A stretch of 16,041 nt of DNA. Origin: Labilithrix luteola. GTDB taxonomy: Bacteria > Myxococcota_A > Polyangia > Polyangiales > Polyangiaceae. Under the pieces are notes generated by a model that saw only the letters and a list, made by a program, of their open reading frames with translations, had not been told where the DNA came from and made no database searches. Made by a program: the position numbers and the translations under genes. The stretch spans positions 1 to 16,041 of the forward strand of contig JAMFST010001027.1 of NCBI GenBank assembly GCA_026225435.1. Reading direction: 5' to 3'. Shown here one piece after another: positions 1-7,408 of the stretch. Every line of letters begins with the position of its first letter. Position 1 is the first letter of the stretch.

Positions 1-2576
1 TCGCGGCCGATCTCGCGCTCCATTCGCAGCCGCAAGCGATGCAGCTTCTCGGCGTCGGGCGCGCCGTACAGGTGCGCGTCGTAGGCGGCACGCTCGGCGA
101 TGGCGATGACCTTCTCGCCGAGCGCGCGATCGCCGGCGACGAAGCGCGCCTTCACCAGCGCCTGCCGCTCCCAGGGATCGGCGTGGCGCCCGCTGTCCGG
201 CGTGGCGCCGGGCGCCTGACCGATGTGGTAGCGGGCGAAGGCGTCGCGCGAGACGACGAGCAGCCCCTGGTTACCCGAGGGGCGCAGGCGGGTGTCGAGA
301 TCGTAGCCGGGGCCGTCGCCGTGCGGCGCGCCCACCAGGCGGAGCACGCGCTGGGCGGTGCGGATGGCGAGCACCTCGATGTCGTCGTCCACCGCGCTGG
401 CGTCGTCGCCGTCATCGGGTTGCCCCTCGTAGACGAAGAAGATGTCGAGGTCGGAGCCGTAGCCGATGGCGCGCCCGCCGAGCGCCCCCATGGCGATCAC
501 CGCCAGCCTCACCCGCCCGCCGCGCTCGGCCACCGCGAAGTCGAGCGCCCGCTCGAGGGTTCCATCGGCCAGCTCGCTGAGGATGTCCATGGCCTGACGG
601 GTGCTCACCTCGCCGGAGAGATCGGCCAGGCCGACCTCCAGGGTGACTCGCCCCTTGGCGCGGCGCAGGCCACCGGCGAGCTGATCGGCACGATCGACGT
701 CGTCCTCCGTCGCGCTCGTGCGGGTCGAGGCGGTGAGCTCCTCTTCGACGGCCGCGCGCGCCGAGGCCACCGAGGGGGCGCCGCTGCCGAAGAGCAGCCG
801 GTCCGCCAGCTCCGGACGCGCCAGCACCGAGTTGGCGAGGAAGGCGCTGGCGCCGAACATGTTGGCCAGCCGCCGCGCCGCCCGCGGATCGTCGGCGAGC
901 GCCCTGGCGTACCCGCTGCTCGATCGAAGACGACGGAAGAAGGTCGCCGTGTAGCGCGCCGCCTGCTCCGGATCGGCCGCCGTCGCCAGCGCCTCGAGCA
1001 ACAGCGGCGCGAGCGTCGGGACCCGGTCGCGCGTCGCCGCACCGAGCGGATCATCGGGGCGCGCCGCCAGGGCGAGCACGTGACGCGACAGCTCCGCGCT
1101 CCACGCCCCGGCGAAGAGCGGACCCAGGATCTGCGCCAGCGCCGCGTCGTCGCGCGCGTCGAGCGCCGCCTCCAGCGCCGGATCGAGGGTCAACGGCGGC
1201 GCGTCGGCCAGGAGCGAGGCGAAGCTGTCGCTGACCTGCTGGCGGTGCGCATCGAGCGCCTCCTCGAGCGCCGCGCCGTCGGCGTAGTCGAGCGAGCGGG
1301 CGATGCGCTCGAGCAGCTCGCCGCGCGGCAAGCTGTGCGTCTGCTGCATGGTGGCGAACTGCACGCGGTGCTCGACGCGGCGGAAGAGCACGTAGGCGTC
1401 CCCCACCTCGCGCCCTTCCCGCTCGCTCACCAGGCCGCGCGCGCGCAGCCGCCGCAGCGCCGCCATCGTGTTCGAGGTGCGCAGGCTCGGCGACAGACCG
1501 CCCCAGATCAGCTGCAGCGACTGGACGAAGAACTCCGCCTCGCGGATCCCCCCCTCCCCGAGCTTCAGATCGCGCTCCGGCGCGGCGCCCGGTCCGCGCG
1601 TGATCTCGGTCCGCCCCCGCTTGAGCAGGTTGGCCATCTCGGCGGCGATCTTCGGATCGACCCGCCGCCGCCAGACGAAGGGCTCGAGCGCCGCCAGCGC
1701 GCGCGCTCCGAAGGCGAGATCCCCCGCGCTCGGCCGCGCCCGCACCAGCGCCGCCCGCTCCCAGGTGCGCCCCCAGCTCTCGTAGTAGTGCTCGGCCGCC
1801 GCCAGCGCGTTCACCAGCGGGCCGCGCGACCCCTCCGGCCGCAGCCGCAGGTCGACGCGGAAGGCCAGACCGTCCTCGGTCGACGTCTCCAGCAGCGCGG
1901 TCATCCGCTGCGCCACCCGGACGAAGTGCTCGTGCAGCGTCTGCTCGGTCGGCGCGCCGTCGCGCTCCACGGTGCCGTCGTCGGTCTCGTAGATCAGCAA
2001 GAGGTCGACGTCGCTGCCGACGTTGAGCTCGCGACCTCCGAGCTTGCCCATCCCGATCACCGCGAAGGGACAGCGCTTGCCCGCGGCGCAGAGCGGCGTG
2101 CCGAAGCGCTCCTCCACCACCGCCTGCGCGTGCTGCAGCGCCACGTCGATGGCCACGTCGGCCAGATCCGACATCTCGCGCGCGGTCACCTCCAGCCCTG
2201 CGTTGGGCATGTTGCCGAGCTCGCGCGTCGCGATGCGCAGCTTCTCCCGCGTGACGAAGCGACGCAGCGCCCGCCCCACCTCCGCCTCGTCGGTCCAGCG
2301 GGTGATCTGCGGCAGCAGGAGCCGCCGGTAGCTGCGGCCGTCGCGCGCGGTCTTGGTGCCGCTCTTGACGAGAAACACCGCGTCGTCGGGGCGGCTGAGG
2401 AGCGCATGGGCGAGCGCGGGATAGGCGCACGACAGGAGCGTGGCGTAGTCGGCCATCTCGTCGTTCACGTTCACGCCGTCGGCCTTCGCCGCGGCGACGA
2501 AGGCGCGACGCGCCGTCTCCGCCTCGCCCGGAGCGATCGCCTCGGCGCGCGCACGTGCCGCTGTGCGGGTGATCAC
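1..2576 (-). CDS. glnE: Bifunctional glutamine synthetase adenylyltransferase / adenylyl-removing enzyme, C-terminus cut by window edge
   Basis: GlnE adenylylates glutamine synthetase (GlnA) to switch it off when nitrogen is plentiful and removes the AMP when nitrogen is scarce, under PII control. The frame reads 858 codons from a GTG at 2576 to the left edge. The best-known homologue, from E. coli, has about 946 residues, so roughly 80-90 are missing. Two nucleotidyltransferase cores are visible. The N-terminal (adenylyl-removing) core has GGRELNVGSDVD at residues 180-191, with D189 and D191. The C-terminal (adenylylating) core has GGRAIGYGSDLD at 700-711, with D709 and D711. Both metal-binding Asp pairs are intact, so both activities are probably retained. 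The GTG start overlaps the stop of the upstream protease gene by four bases (GTGA), which implies translational coupling. No glnB or glnA lies in the window. Confidence 0.96.
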   Translation of the reverse strand, partial: MITRTAARARAEAIAPGEAETARRAFVAAAKADGVNVNDEMADYATLLSCAYPALAHALLSRPDDAVFLVKSGTKTARDGRSYRRLLLPQITRWTDEAEVGRALRRFVTREKLRIATRELGNMPNAGLEVTAREMSDLADVAIDVALQHAQAVVEERFGTPLCAAGKRCPFAVIGMGKLGGRELNVGSDVDLLLIYETDDGTVERDGAPTEQTLHEHFVRVAQRMTALLETSTEDGLAFRVDLRLRPEGSRGPLVNALAAAEHYYESWGRTWERAALVRARPSAGDLAFGARALAALEPFVWRRRVDPKIAAEMANLLKRGRTEITRGPGAAPERDLKLGEGGIREAEFFVQSLQLIWGGLSPSLRTSNTMAALRRLRARGLVSEREGREVGDAYVLFRRVEHRVQFATMQQTHSLPRGELLERIARSLDYADGAALEEALDAHRQQVSDSFASLLADAPPLTLDPALEAALDARDDAALAQILGPLFAGAWSAELSRHVLALAARPDDPLGAATRDRVPTLAPLLLEALATAADPEQAARYTATFFRRLRSSSGYARALADDPRAARRLANMFGASAFLANSVLARPELADRLLFGSGAPSVASARAAVEEELTASTRTSATEDDVDRADQLAGGLRRAKGRVTLEVGLADLSGEVSTRQAMDILSELADGTLERALDFAVAERGGRVRLAVIAMGALGGRAIGYGSDLDIFFVYEGQPDDGDDASAVDDDIEVLAIRTAQRVLRLVGAPHGDGPGYDLDTRLRPSGNQGLLVVSRDAFARYHIGQAPGATPDSGRHADPWERQALVKARFVAGDRALGEKVIAIAERAAYDAHLYGAPDAEKLHRLRLRMEREIGR

Positions 2577-3334
2577 ACGCTCGGCCCCCACAACCGGAAC
2601 ATCACCAGCACCGCCCAGTCGAAGGCGACGTGGGCGATGAGCGCGGGCACGAGCCGGCCGCCCGCCCGCTGCGTCATGCCTCCCCAGATGAGGCCACCGA
2701 AGAGCGCGGCGAGGACGACCAGCGGATTCCCGCCGGCGACCGGATCGGCGAGCGCCCAGAGGGTCGTCGTGTGCGCGAGCGCGTAGAGCCCCGCGGCGCC
2801 AAGAGTCGCCGTGGTCGGGCTGTAGACGCGTGACAGGCGATCGCGCACGTAGCCGCGCCAGACGATCTCCTCGCTGAGACAGATGGCGACCAGCGCCACG
2901 AAGACGCCGCCGAGCTTGCCCCGCAGCAGCGCCGGATCGCCGATCACCAGGTACAGCCGGACGATCCACGCCTCGCGCGGCGACCCGGCCGGCGCGAAGA
3001 CGTGCTGCCCGAGATCGGTGACCCCGAACATCACCACGGCGAAGAGGATCCCCAGCGCCACGTCGCCGAACCCCGGACGAAACCAGGTGCGCAACACGCG
3101 CGGATTGGTGCGCCAGAGGTAGGCGATCGCGACCAGCGAGATCCCCGCGTTGGCGATCCCCATGACCGTCGAGGGGATCACCTTGCCGGCAAACTCGGGC
3201 GAGAAGGCGACCCGCGCCGCCACCGCCACCAGCGCGGCAATCACCAGCGCCTGCACGACCGCGGAGCGGCGCGTCACCGCCGATGCGGGCGCGCGCGCGG
3301 CGTCCCGATCCGTCGCCGGGAGCGCGGTCGTCAT
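2573..3334 (-). CDS. CPBP family intramembrane metalloprotease (CAAX/ABI type)
   Basis: This is a 253-residue polytopic membrane protein with the three motifs of the CPBP (CAAX prenyl protease 2 / Abi) family. Motif 1 is EEIVWR with E155, E156 and R160; motif 2 has H188 in LYALAH; motif 3 is HVAFDW with H235 and D239. These residues form the metal or water-activating site in known relatives such as Rce1. Several hydrophobic segments can be seen (about 28-45, 56-74, 91-105, 141-154, 177-190, 203-220 and 229-246). The N-terminus (1-25) is polar and probably cytoplasmic. The substrate cannot be read from sequence; bacterial members have varied roles, including peptide maturation and immunity. 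It is the first gene of a two-gene unit with glnE, which starts inside its stop codon. A direct role in nitrogen control is not implied by the family. Confidence 0.92.
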   Translation of the reverse strand: MTTALPATDRDAARAPASAVTRRSAVVQALVIAALVAVAARVAFSPEFAGKVIPSTVMGIANAGISLVAIAYLWRTNPRVLRTWFRPGFGDVALGILFAVVMFGVTDLGQHVFAPAGSPREAWIVRLYLVIGDPALLRGKLGGVFVALVAICLSEEIVWRGYVRDRLSRVYSPTTATLGAAGLYALAHTTTLWALADPVAGGNPLVVLAALFGGLIWGGMTQRAGGRLVPALIAHVAFDWAVLVMFRLWGPSV

Positions 3335-3451
3335 GTCGGCTCGCTACACCGCTCGGCCCGACGGCGGCAAGCGTGGCGTTCCCCGGTCAGCTCAGCGGCA
3401 TGCTTTGATGCGCCCATGCCCCGTCCTTCCGAGCTGGATACCCAGGCTCTC

Positions 3452-4549
3452 ATGCGCAGCGCGCGCCGTCTCGTCATCCTGATCCTGGCCGTCATCGCGC
3501 TGTCCGTCGTCGGCTGCGCCAGCATCTCCCGGGTCGACGCCGGGCACGTGGGGATCCGCGTGAAGCTCGCCGGCAACAACCGCGGCGTGCAGGACATGGA
3601 GGTGAAGACCGGCTGGGTCTTCTACAACCCGCTCACCGAGCAGATCGTCATCTTCCCCACCAGCGTGCAGAACGTGGTGTGGACCGCCAGCACCAACGAG
3701 GGGCGCGCGGTCGACGAGTCGATCACCTTCTCGTCGGAGGAGGGCGTGAACGCCAACGCCGACGTGAGCCTGTCCTTCCACATCGAGCCGAGCCTGGCGC
3801 CCAAGCTGTACGCGCGCTTCCGGCAGAACGACATGCTCGCGCTCGCCGATGGCTACATGCGCAACACCGTGCGCGAAGCCTTCAACGACGTCGCCTCGAA
3901 GATGCCGGTCCAGGAGATCTACGGCTCCGGAAAGTCGAAGATGATCGCCGACGTGACCAACAACTGCCGCGAGCTGCTCGGCAAGGACGGCATCGTCATC
4001 GATCAGCTGACGATCAACGGCGCGCTGCGGCTGCCGCAGAACGTGAGCGACGCCATCAACCGCGCCATGGAAGCGACGCAGAACGCCATCCAGAGCGAGA
4101 ACAAGGTCCGCCAGGTGAAGGCCGAGGCGGAGCAGGCGATCACGCAGGCGCACGGTCAGGCCGAAGCGACGCGACAGAAGGCGGAGGGCGAAGGAGACGC
4201 GCTGCTCATTCGCGCGCGCGCCGAGGCCAAGGCGAACGAGATCATCCGCCTGTCGACCACGCCGTCGATCCTCCAGTACCGCGCGCTCGAGCACTGGGAC
4301 GGCAAGCTGCCGACGTTCAACGGGAGCGCGCAGATGCCGCTGCTCACCTTCGACGCGTCGAAGCTCGCCGCCGGCGGTCTCGACGAGGCCACCCGCGAGA
4401 AGCGCTTGAAGGAGCTGCTCAGCGAGTCGACCCCCGACGCGGTCCCGGCGCCGGCATCGGCAGCGCCCGCACCTCCGGCTGCCGCTCCGCCGCCGGCCGC
4501 ACCCGACCCTGCGCCCGCTAAACCTGCGACGCCCGCGCCGAAGAAGTGA
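3452..4549 (+). CDS. SPFH/band-7 domain lipoprotein
   Basis: The protein has 365 residues from the ATG at 3452. This start gives a compact lipoprotein signal (M-R-S-A-R-R, then a hydrophobic run, then VVGC with the lipid-bearing C22) and has a weak AGG upstream. An in-frame ATG at 3416 would add 12 residues and cannot be excluded. Residues about 24-200 look like an SPFH/prohibitin domain (AGHVGIRV near the start, then the YMRNTVREAF stretch). Residues about 205-260 form an Ala/Glu/Lys/Gln-rich coiled coil typical of the stomatin-prohibitin-flotillin group, which oligomerises into membrane-associated scaffolds. The last 40 or so residues are a Pro/Ala-rich tail ending in Lys-Lys. Lipid anchoring in place of a transmembrane helix would put the domain outside the cytoplasm. 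The 3' end overlaps the convergent DUF2127 gene by 32 bases. The partner is unknown. Confidence 0.9.
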   Translation: MRSARRLVILILAVIALSVVGCASISRVDAGHVGIRVKLAGNNRGVQDMEVKTGWVFYNPLTEQIVIFPTSVQNVVWTASTNEGRAVDESITFSSEEGVNANADVSLSFHIEPSLAPKLYARFRQNDMLALADGYMRNTVREAFNDVASKMPVQEIYGSGKSKMIADVTNNCRELLGKDGIVIDQLTINGALRLPQNVSDAINRAMEATQNAIQSENKVRQVKAEAEQAITQAHGQAEATRQKAEGEGDALLIRARAEAKANEIIRLSTTPSILQYRALEHWDGKLPTFNGSAQMPLLTFDASKLAAGGLDEATREKRLKELLSESTPDAVPAPASAAPAPPAAAPPPAAPDPAPAKPATPAPKK

Positions 4550-5033
4550 TCCACGAGGAGCGCGGCGGCGGCGACTTGGGCTCGCCGCGGTCCCGCAGGC
4601 GCTCGAAGAGCAGGTAGGCGACGATGAGGATGTTCACGATCAGCACGACCACGTGCAGGGCTGTCGGGTGCCGCACGAGCGACATGATCTCGAGGGGGAT
4701 GAACCCGGCCGTGGACACCACCGCCAGCCACTCGGCCCAGACCTTGGCAAGGAGCAGCCCGACCCCCTCGGTGGCGAAGAGCGCGGCGTAGATCAGCGTC
4801 CCCAGGCTGAGGAGCCGCAAGCGCTCGGGCGAGATCCCCGACACCTTGGCGACGAGCCCCTCCATCATCTCCCCGTGCGGATCGACGCGGAGCACCCGGG
4901 CGAGATCGTGGATCGAGTCGACCACGTCGCCGTGGGCTGCGCGGAACACACCGAAGGCGAGCAGGATGAGCAGCGTCGCCTTGACCAGCTTGAACACGCC
5001 GATGAGGCGGATGGTGCGCTTCGAGCTGGTCAC
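4518..5033 (-). CDS. DUF2127-like integral membrane protein
   Basis: This is a 171-residue protein from a GTG start, with four likely membrane segments at about 10-30, 75-95, 101-120 and 125-144. A soluble loop lies between the first and second, and a Pro/Ser-rich tail follows the last (151-171). The layout, with a basic N-terminus leading straight into an LIGVFKLVKA helix and a later helix rich in Leu/Ile/Val, recalls the DUF2127 family of small predicted membrane proteins, which has no established function. The gene starts eight bases downstream of the small hypothetical gene on the same strand, so the two are probably co-transcribed. Its last 32 bases overlap the 3' end of the SPFH lipoprotein gene on the other strand. 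The family call is from memory of the pattern and is moderately sure; the coding call is firmer. Confidence 0.83.
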   Translation of the reverse strand: MTSSKRTIRLIGVFKLVKATLLILLAFGVFRAAHGDVVDSIHDLARVLRVDPHGEMMEGLVAKVSGISPERLRLLSLGTLIYAALFATEGVGLLLAKVWAEWLAVVSTAGFIPLEIMSLVRHPTALHVVVLIVNILIVAYLLFERLRDRGEPKSPPPRSSWITSSARASQV

Positions 5034-5041
5034 GCGGGCGC

Positions 5042-5365
5042 TCAGATCTCTTCTTCGTTGAGCGGATCGACCTCAGTCACGCGCTCGCTCGGATCGAGCT
5101 CGGCGTCGTCGGTGACGTCCTCGATGCGGACGTTCTTCTGCGCGAGGCCGATGGCCTCGGCCTGACGGAGCGAGTTGCCTTCGGGGCCGTCGTAGGCCTC
5201 CTTGGCGGCCTGCGCGGCCGCGTCCGACTTGCCCGAGGCGACGTAGGCCTCCTGGGCGGCGTCGTAGCGGCGCGCGGCGGTCTTGTTCCCCTCCCCCTCG
5301 TTCTCGAACCCCGGCAGGGAAGTGGGCTTGGTCGAGGGGCGCAGATTGTCTTTCCTGGCGATCAT
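5042..5365 (-). CDS. Small acidic conserved-type hypothetical protein
   Basis: I do not recognise a named family with certainty. The chosen ATG at 5365 is preceded by a good ribosome-binding site (AAGGA, 5376-5372, six bases away), giving 107 residues. Longer in-frame starts up to 5485 lack this support and run into the inverted-repeat region. The protein is soluble. It has a flexible N-terminus (1-25), then an Ala-rich helical stretch at about 28-57 with the pattern ARRYDAAQEAYVASGK, then a second helix at about 64-77, and an acidic C-terminus ending NEEEI. The Gly-Glu-Gly-Asn, A-RRY, and GK-AA-A spacing resembles small uncharacterised proteobacterial proteins I have seen elsewhere, but that is only an impression. 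It is followed after eight bases by the DUF2127-like gene. Confidence 0.75.
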   Translation of the reverse strand: MIARKDNLRPSTKPTSLPGFENEGEGNKTAARRYDAAQEAYVASGKSDAAAQAAKEAYDGPEGNSLRQAEAIGLAQKNVRIEDVTDDAELDPSERVTEVDPLNEEEI

Positions 5366-5730
5366 GCCCTTTCCTTGAGCGAACTGCGTGCCACCCGCAG
5401 ATCGCGCGAACATGTGTAATTTCACGGTCGAGGCGGGTGCGTAAGCGCCACACGCACCCGCCCGGGCGTCACACGCGTGCCCCAATGCGCCCGGGCCCCC
5501 TCTTTCGCGCTGGACGGATGGAACAAAGGGGCATAGCTGTAGGTTCCGCGAGTTGCAGGCAGCGCAAACGGCGACGGTCTCGTCCTCGTTTCTCCGCTCG
5601 TCGCGACCGCAGGGTAGCTACAAAAGTTACTGCCAGAACGCCCCGGCGCGCCGAAGCGCGCATCGTGTCCACTGACGTGAGCGCACGCTGACGAGCACGC
5701 CGAGGCCCCCCGAGAGAAGACGGAACACAC
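5366..5730. other. 365-base intergenic region with divergent starts and inverted repeats
   Basis: No gene is visible here. It separates the minus-strand small protein (start 5365) from the plus-strand HARE-HTH gene (start 5731), so promoters for both should lie within it, although I cannot point to convincing -35/-10 boxes. It contains two overlapping GC-rich inverted repeats (5432-5496, listed separately), an 8-base palindrome GTAGCTAC at 5614-5621 in a locally AT-richer patch, and CTGACG occurring twice (5672-5677 and 5688-5693). Confidence 0.6.
5432..5496. repeat. Two overlapping inverted repeats (alternative stem-loops)
   Basis: The first repeat is GGCGGGTGCGT (5432-5442) pairing with ACGCACCCGCC (5452-5462), a perfect 11-base stem with a 9-base loop. 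The second pairs GCCCGGGCG (5460-5468) with CGCCCGGGC (5488-5496), a perfect 9-base stem with a 19-base loop. They share bases 5460-5462, so the two full stems cannot form together in one transcript. No T-run follows on either strand, which argues against simple intrinsic terminators. A protein-binding operator or an RNA switch upstream of either neighbouring gene is possible. Confidence 0.65.
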
Positions 5731-7398
5731 ATGACGTTCACGGAAGCCGCCGCCGAGGTCCTTCGCCAGGCCGGCAAGGCTCTGCACTACAAGGAAATCA
5801 CCGAGCTCGCGATCGAGCGCAACCTGCTGTCGCACGTGGGCAAGAGCCCCGAGGTGACCATGGGCGCGCGTCTCGCGGCACTCCTGAAGAAGGAGGACAA
5901 GACCAACCCCATCGTCCGCATCAAGCCGGGCGTGTTCGGCCTGCGCGAGTGGGACGGCAAGAAGGGCTCGAAGAAGAAGAGCGCCGCCACCGACGACACC
6001 TCGGCCGACGCGGTCGCGGTGGACGCCGACGGGGCCGAGGCCGACGACGGCATGGAGGTCAACGCGCTGGAGGTCGAAGCGGCCACACGCGAGGTCCCCG
6101 CCGCTGCTCTCGCCGGGCTGACCGGTGACGACGAGGAAGACACCCCGCGCGTCGTCTCCGGTGACGACGCCCGCCGCGCCGACCTCGCCGCCAGCGGCGC
6201 CGAGATGTTCGACGACGAGGACGACGACGATCAGCCGATCTTGTCGTCCGGCAACACCCCCGCGGCGGGTGGCGCAGCTGCTGCCACCGGTTCCGCGGGC
6301 GAGCTCGGCCCCGATGGCGGTCGCCGTCGTCGTCGCCGCCGCCGCCGTGGGCGTGGCGGGGCACCGGGGGACGAGCGTCCGTCCGGTCCGCGCCTGCCGG
6401 GAACCGACGCGGGCGTCATGGCCAGCGCCGGTCCCATCACCCCGCACGCCATCGTCAACGTCGACGCCGATTCGTCGGTCGACGTCGGAGCTCCGCGCGA
6501 TCCGCTCGCGCCGGCCCCCCGTCCGATGGTCCGTGACCGCCAGCAGATCATGGCCGGCGGCGCCCCCACCGGGGTCGACGTCCCGTTGCACGGTCTCCCG
6601 GAAGGCGACGAGCTCTCCGGTCGCGACCTGGCCGACGCCGTCGCCATCGTGCTCACCTCGTTCGACCGCTCGCAGGGGGCCGTCCCCGTGCGCAGCCTGG
6701 TCGAAGCGCTGGTTCGTCGCGGTCGCCTGTCGGGCGATCCGGCCGCCGCCGCCACCCAGCTGGCCGCCTCGGTCCGCGCGGACATCCTCCGCCGCACGTC
6801 GCAGCACCAGCGCCCCCGCTTCCGCTTCGCCGCGGGTCGCGTCGGCCTGACCGACTGGGCTCTCGGGGGCGATCTCGTCCGCCTCGAGGCCGAGGTCATC
6901 GCCGCGGTCGAGCGGTACCGCGACGCGTCGCGCCGCACCATGCTCCGTCGCCTCCAGGAGCTCCCCGGTCACGCCTTCCTCGAGCTCGCGCTGTACGGCC
7001 TCGAGCGCATCGGCATGACCCAGCTCCGCACCGTCCGTCGCGCCGGCTCCCCGGGCGGCGAGGCGCACTTCTGCGGCATCCACAAGACCGGCGCGGACGA
7101 GATCCGCACCGCCGTCGTCATCCGCAAGGACGGCCGCGAGATCGGCCGCGAGCGCGTCAGCGATCTGCGCGGCGCTCTGCACCACTACGGGCCGGCGACC
7201 GCCGGGTGGCTCATCACCACCGGGCAGGTCCTCTCCGGCGCACGCGAGGAGGCCGGCGCCCCGAGCGCAGCCCCCATCGCGCTCTACGACGGGCTCACCT
7301 TCTGCCGCCTGCTCGAGGACAACGACGTCGGCGTGGTGAAGACCAAGTACCCGGTCGCCATCCCTGATCTCGATCTGTTCGAGTCGCTCCGCGGCTGA
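5731..7398 (+). CDS. HARE-HTH domain protein with C-terminal Mrr-like (degenerate) nuclease domain
   Basis: The protein has 555 residues. Residues 1-75 match a HARE-HTH winged helix (TFTEAAAEVLRQAGKALHYK, ending in KPGVFGLREW), a DNA-binding module also found in RNA polymerase delta subunits and restriction or chromatin proteins. Residues 85-195 are acidic, with D-rich runs near 132-167. Residues 198-206 are nine consecutive Arg followed by GRGG. Residues about 285-377 may be a second, divergent winged helix (FRFAAGRVGLTDW). Residues about 383-555 resemble Mrr-type restriction endonuclease domains (RRLQELPGHAFLELAL, then LRGALHHYGP, then ITTGQVLSGAREEA). The expected catalytic Asp aligns with E444, and the Q/E of the QxK motif with I464; only K466 remains. 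I therefore infer a DNA-binding protein with reduced or no cleavage. A secreted-protein gene follows after 10 bases. Confidence 0.85.
   Translation: MTFTEAAAEVLRQAGKALHYKEITELAIERNLLSHVGKSPEVTMGARLAALLKKEDKTNPIVRIKPGVFGLREWDGKKGSKKKSAATDDTSADAVAVDADGAEADDGMEVNALEVEAATREVPAAALAGLTGDDEEDTPRVVSGDDARRADLAASGAEMFDDEDDDDQPILSSGNTPAAGGAAAATGSAGELGPDGGRRRRRRRRRGRGGAPGDERPSGPRLPGTDAGVMASAGPITPHAIVNVDADSSVDVGAPRDPLAPAPRPMVRDRQQIMAGGAPTGVDVPLHGLPEGDELSGRDLADAVAIVLTSFDRSQGAVPVRSLVEALVRRGRLSGDPAAAATQLAASVRADILRRTSQHQRPRFRFAAGRVGLTDWALGGDLVRLEAEVIAAVERYRDASRRTMLRRLQELPGHAFLELALYGLERIGMTQLRTVRRAGSPGGEAHFCGIHKTGADEIRTAVVIRKDGREIGRERVSDLRGALHHYGPATAGWLITTGQVLSGAREEAGAPSAAPIALYDGLTFCRLLEDNDVGVVKTKYPVAIPDLDLFESLRG
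6322..6348 (+). repeat. CGY triplet run encoding nine Arg
   Basis: Nine successive CGC/CGT codons encode a polyarginine stretch (residues 198-206) inside the HARE-HTH protein gene. The tract directly follows an acidic and Gly/Ala-rich linker and is followed by Gly-Arg-Gly-Gly. The codon mixture is imperfect, which limits slippage, but the number of repeats could vary between strains. A basic patch of this kind could bind nucleic acid non-specifically. Confidence 0.7.
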
Positions 7399-7408
7399 CG
7401 AGAGGCCC

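Noticed and set aside
39..2786. 915-codon open frame on the plus strand
   Set aside because: It is antisense to glnE, whose minus-strand frame contains both GxGSDxD cores. The plus translation is an Arg/Ala/Gly/His-rich sequence without any domain, as expected for a shadow frame in GC-rich DNA.
5672..5693. CTGACG direct repeat upstream of the HARE-HTH gene
   Set aside because: Only six bases long with two copies; too weak to call a regulatory site.
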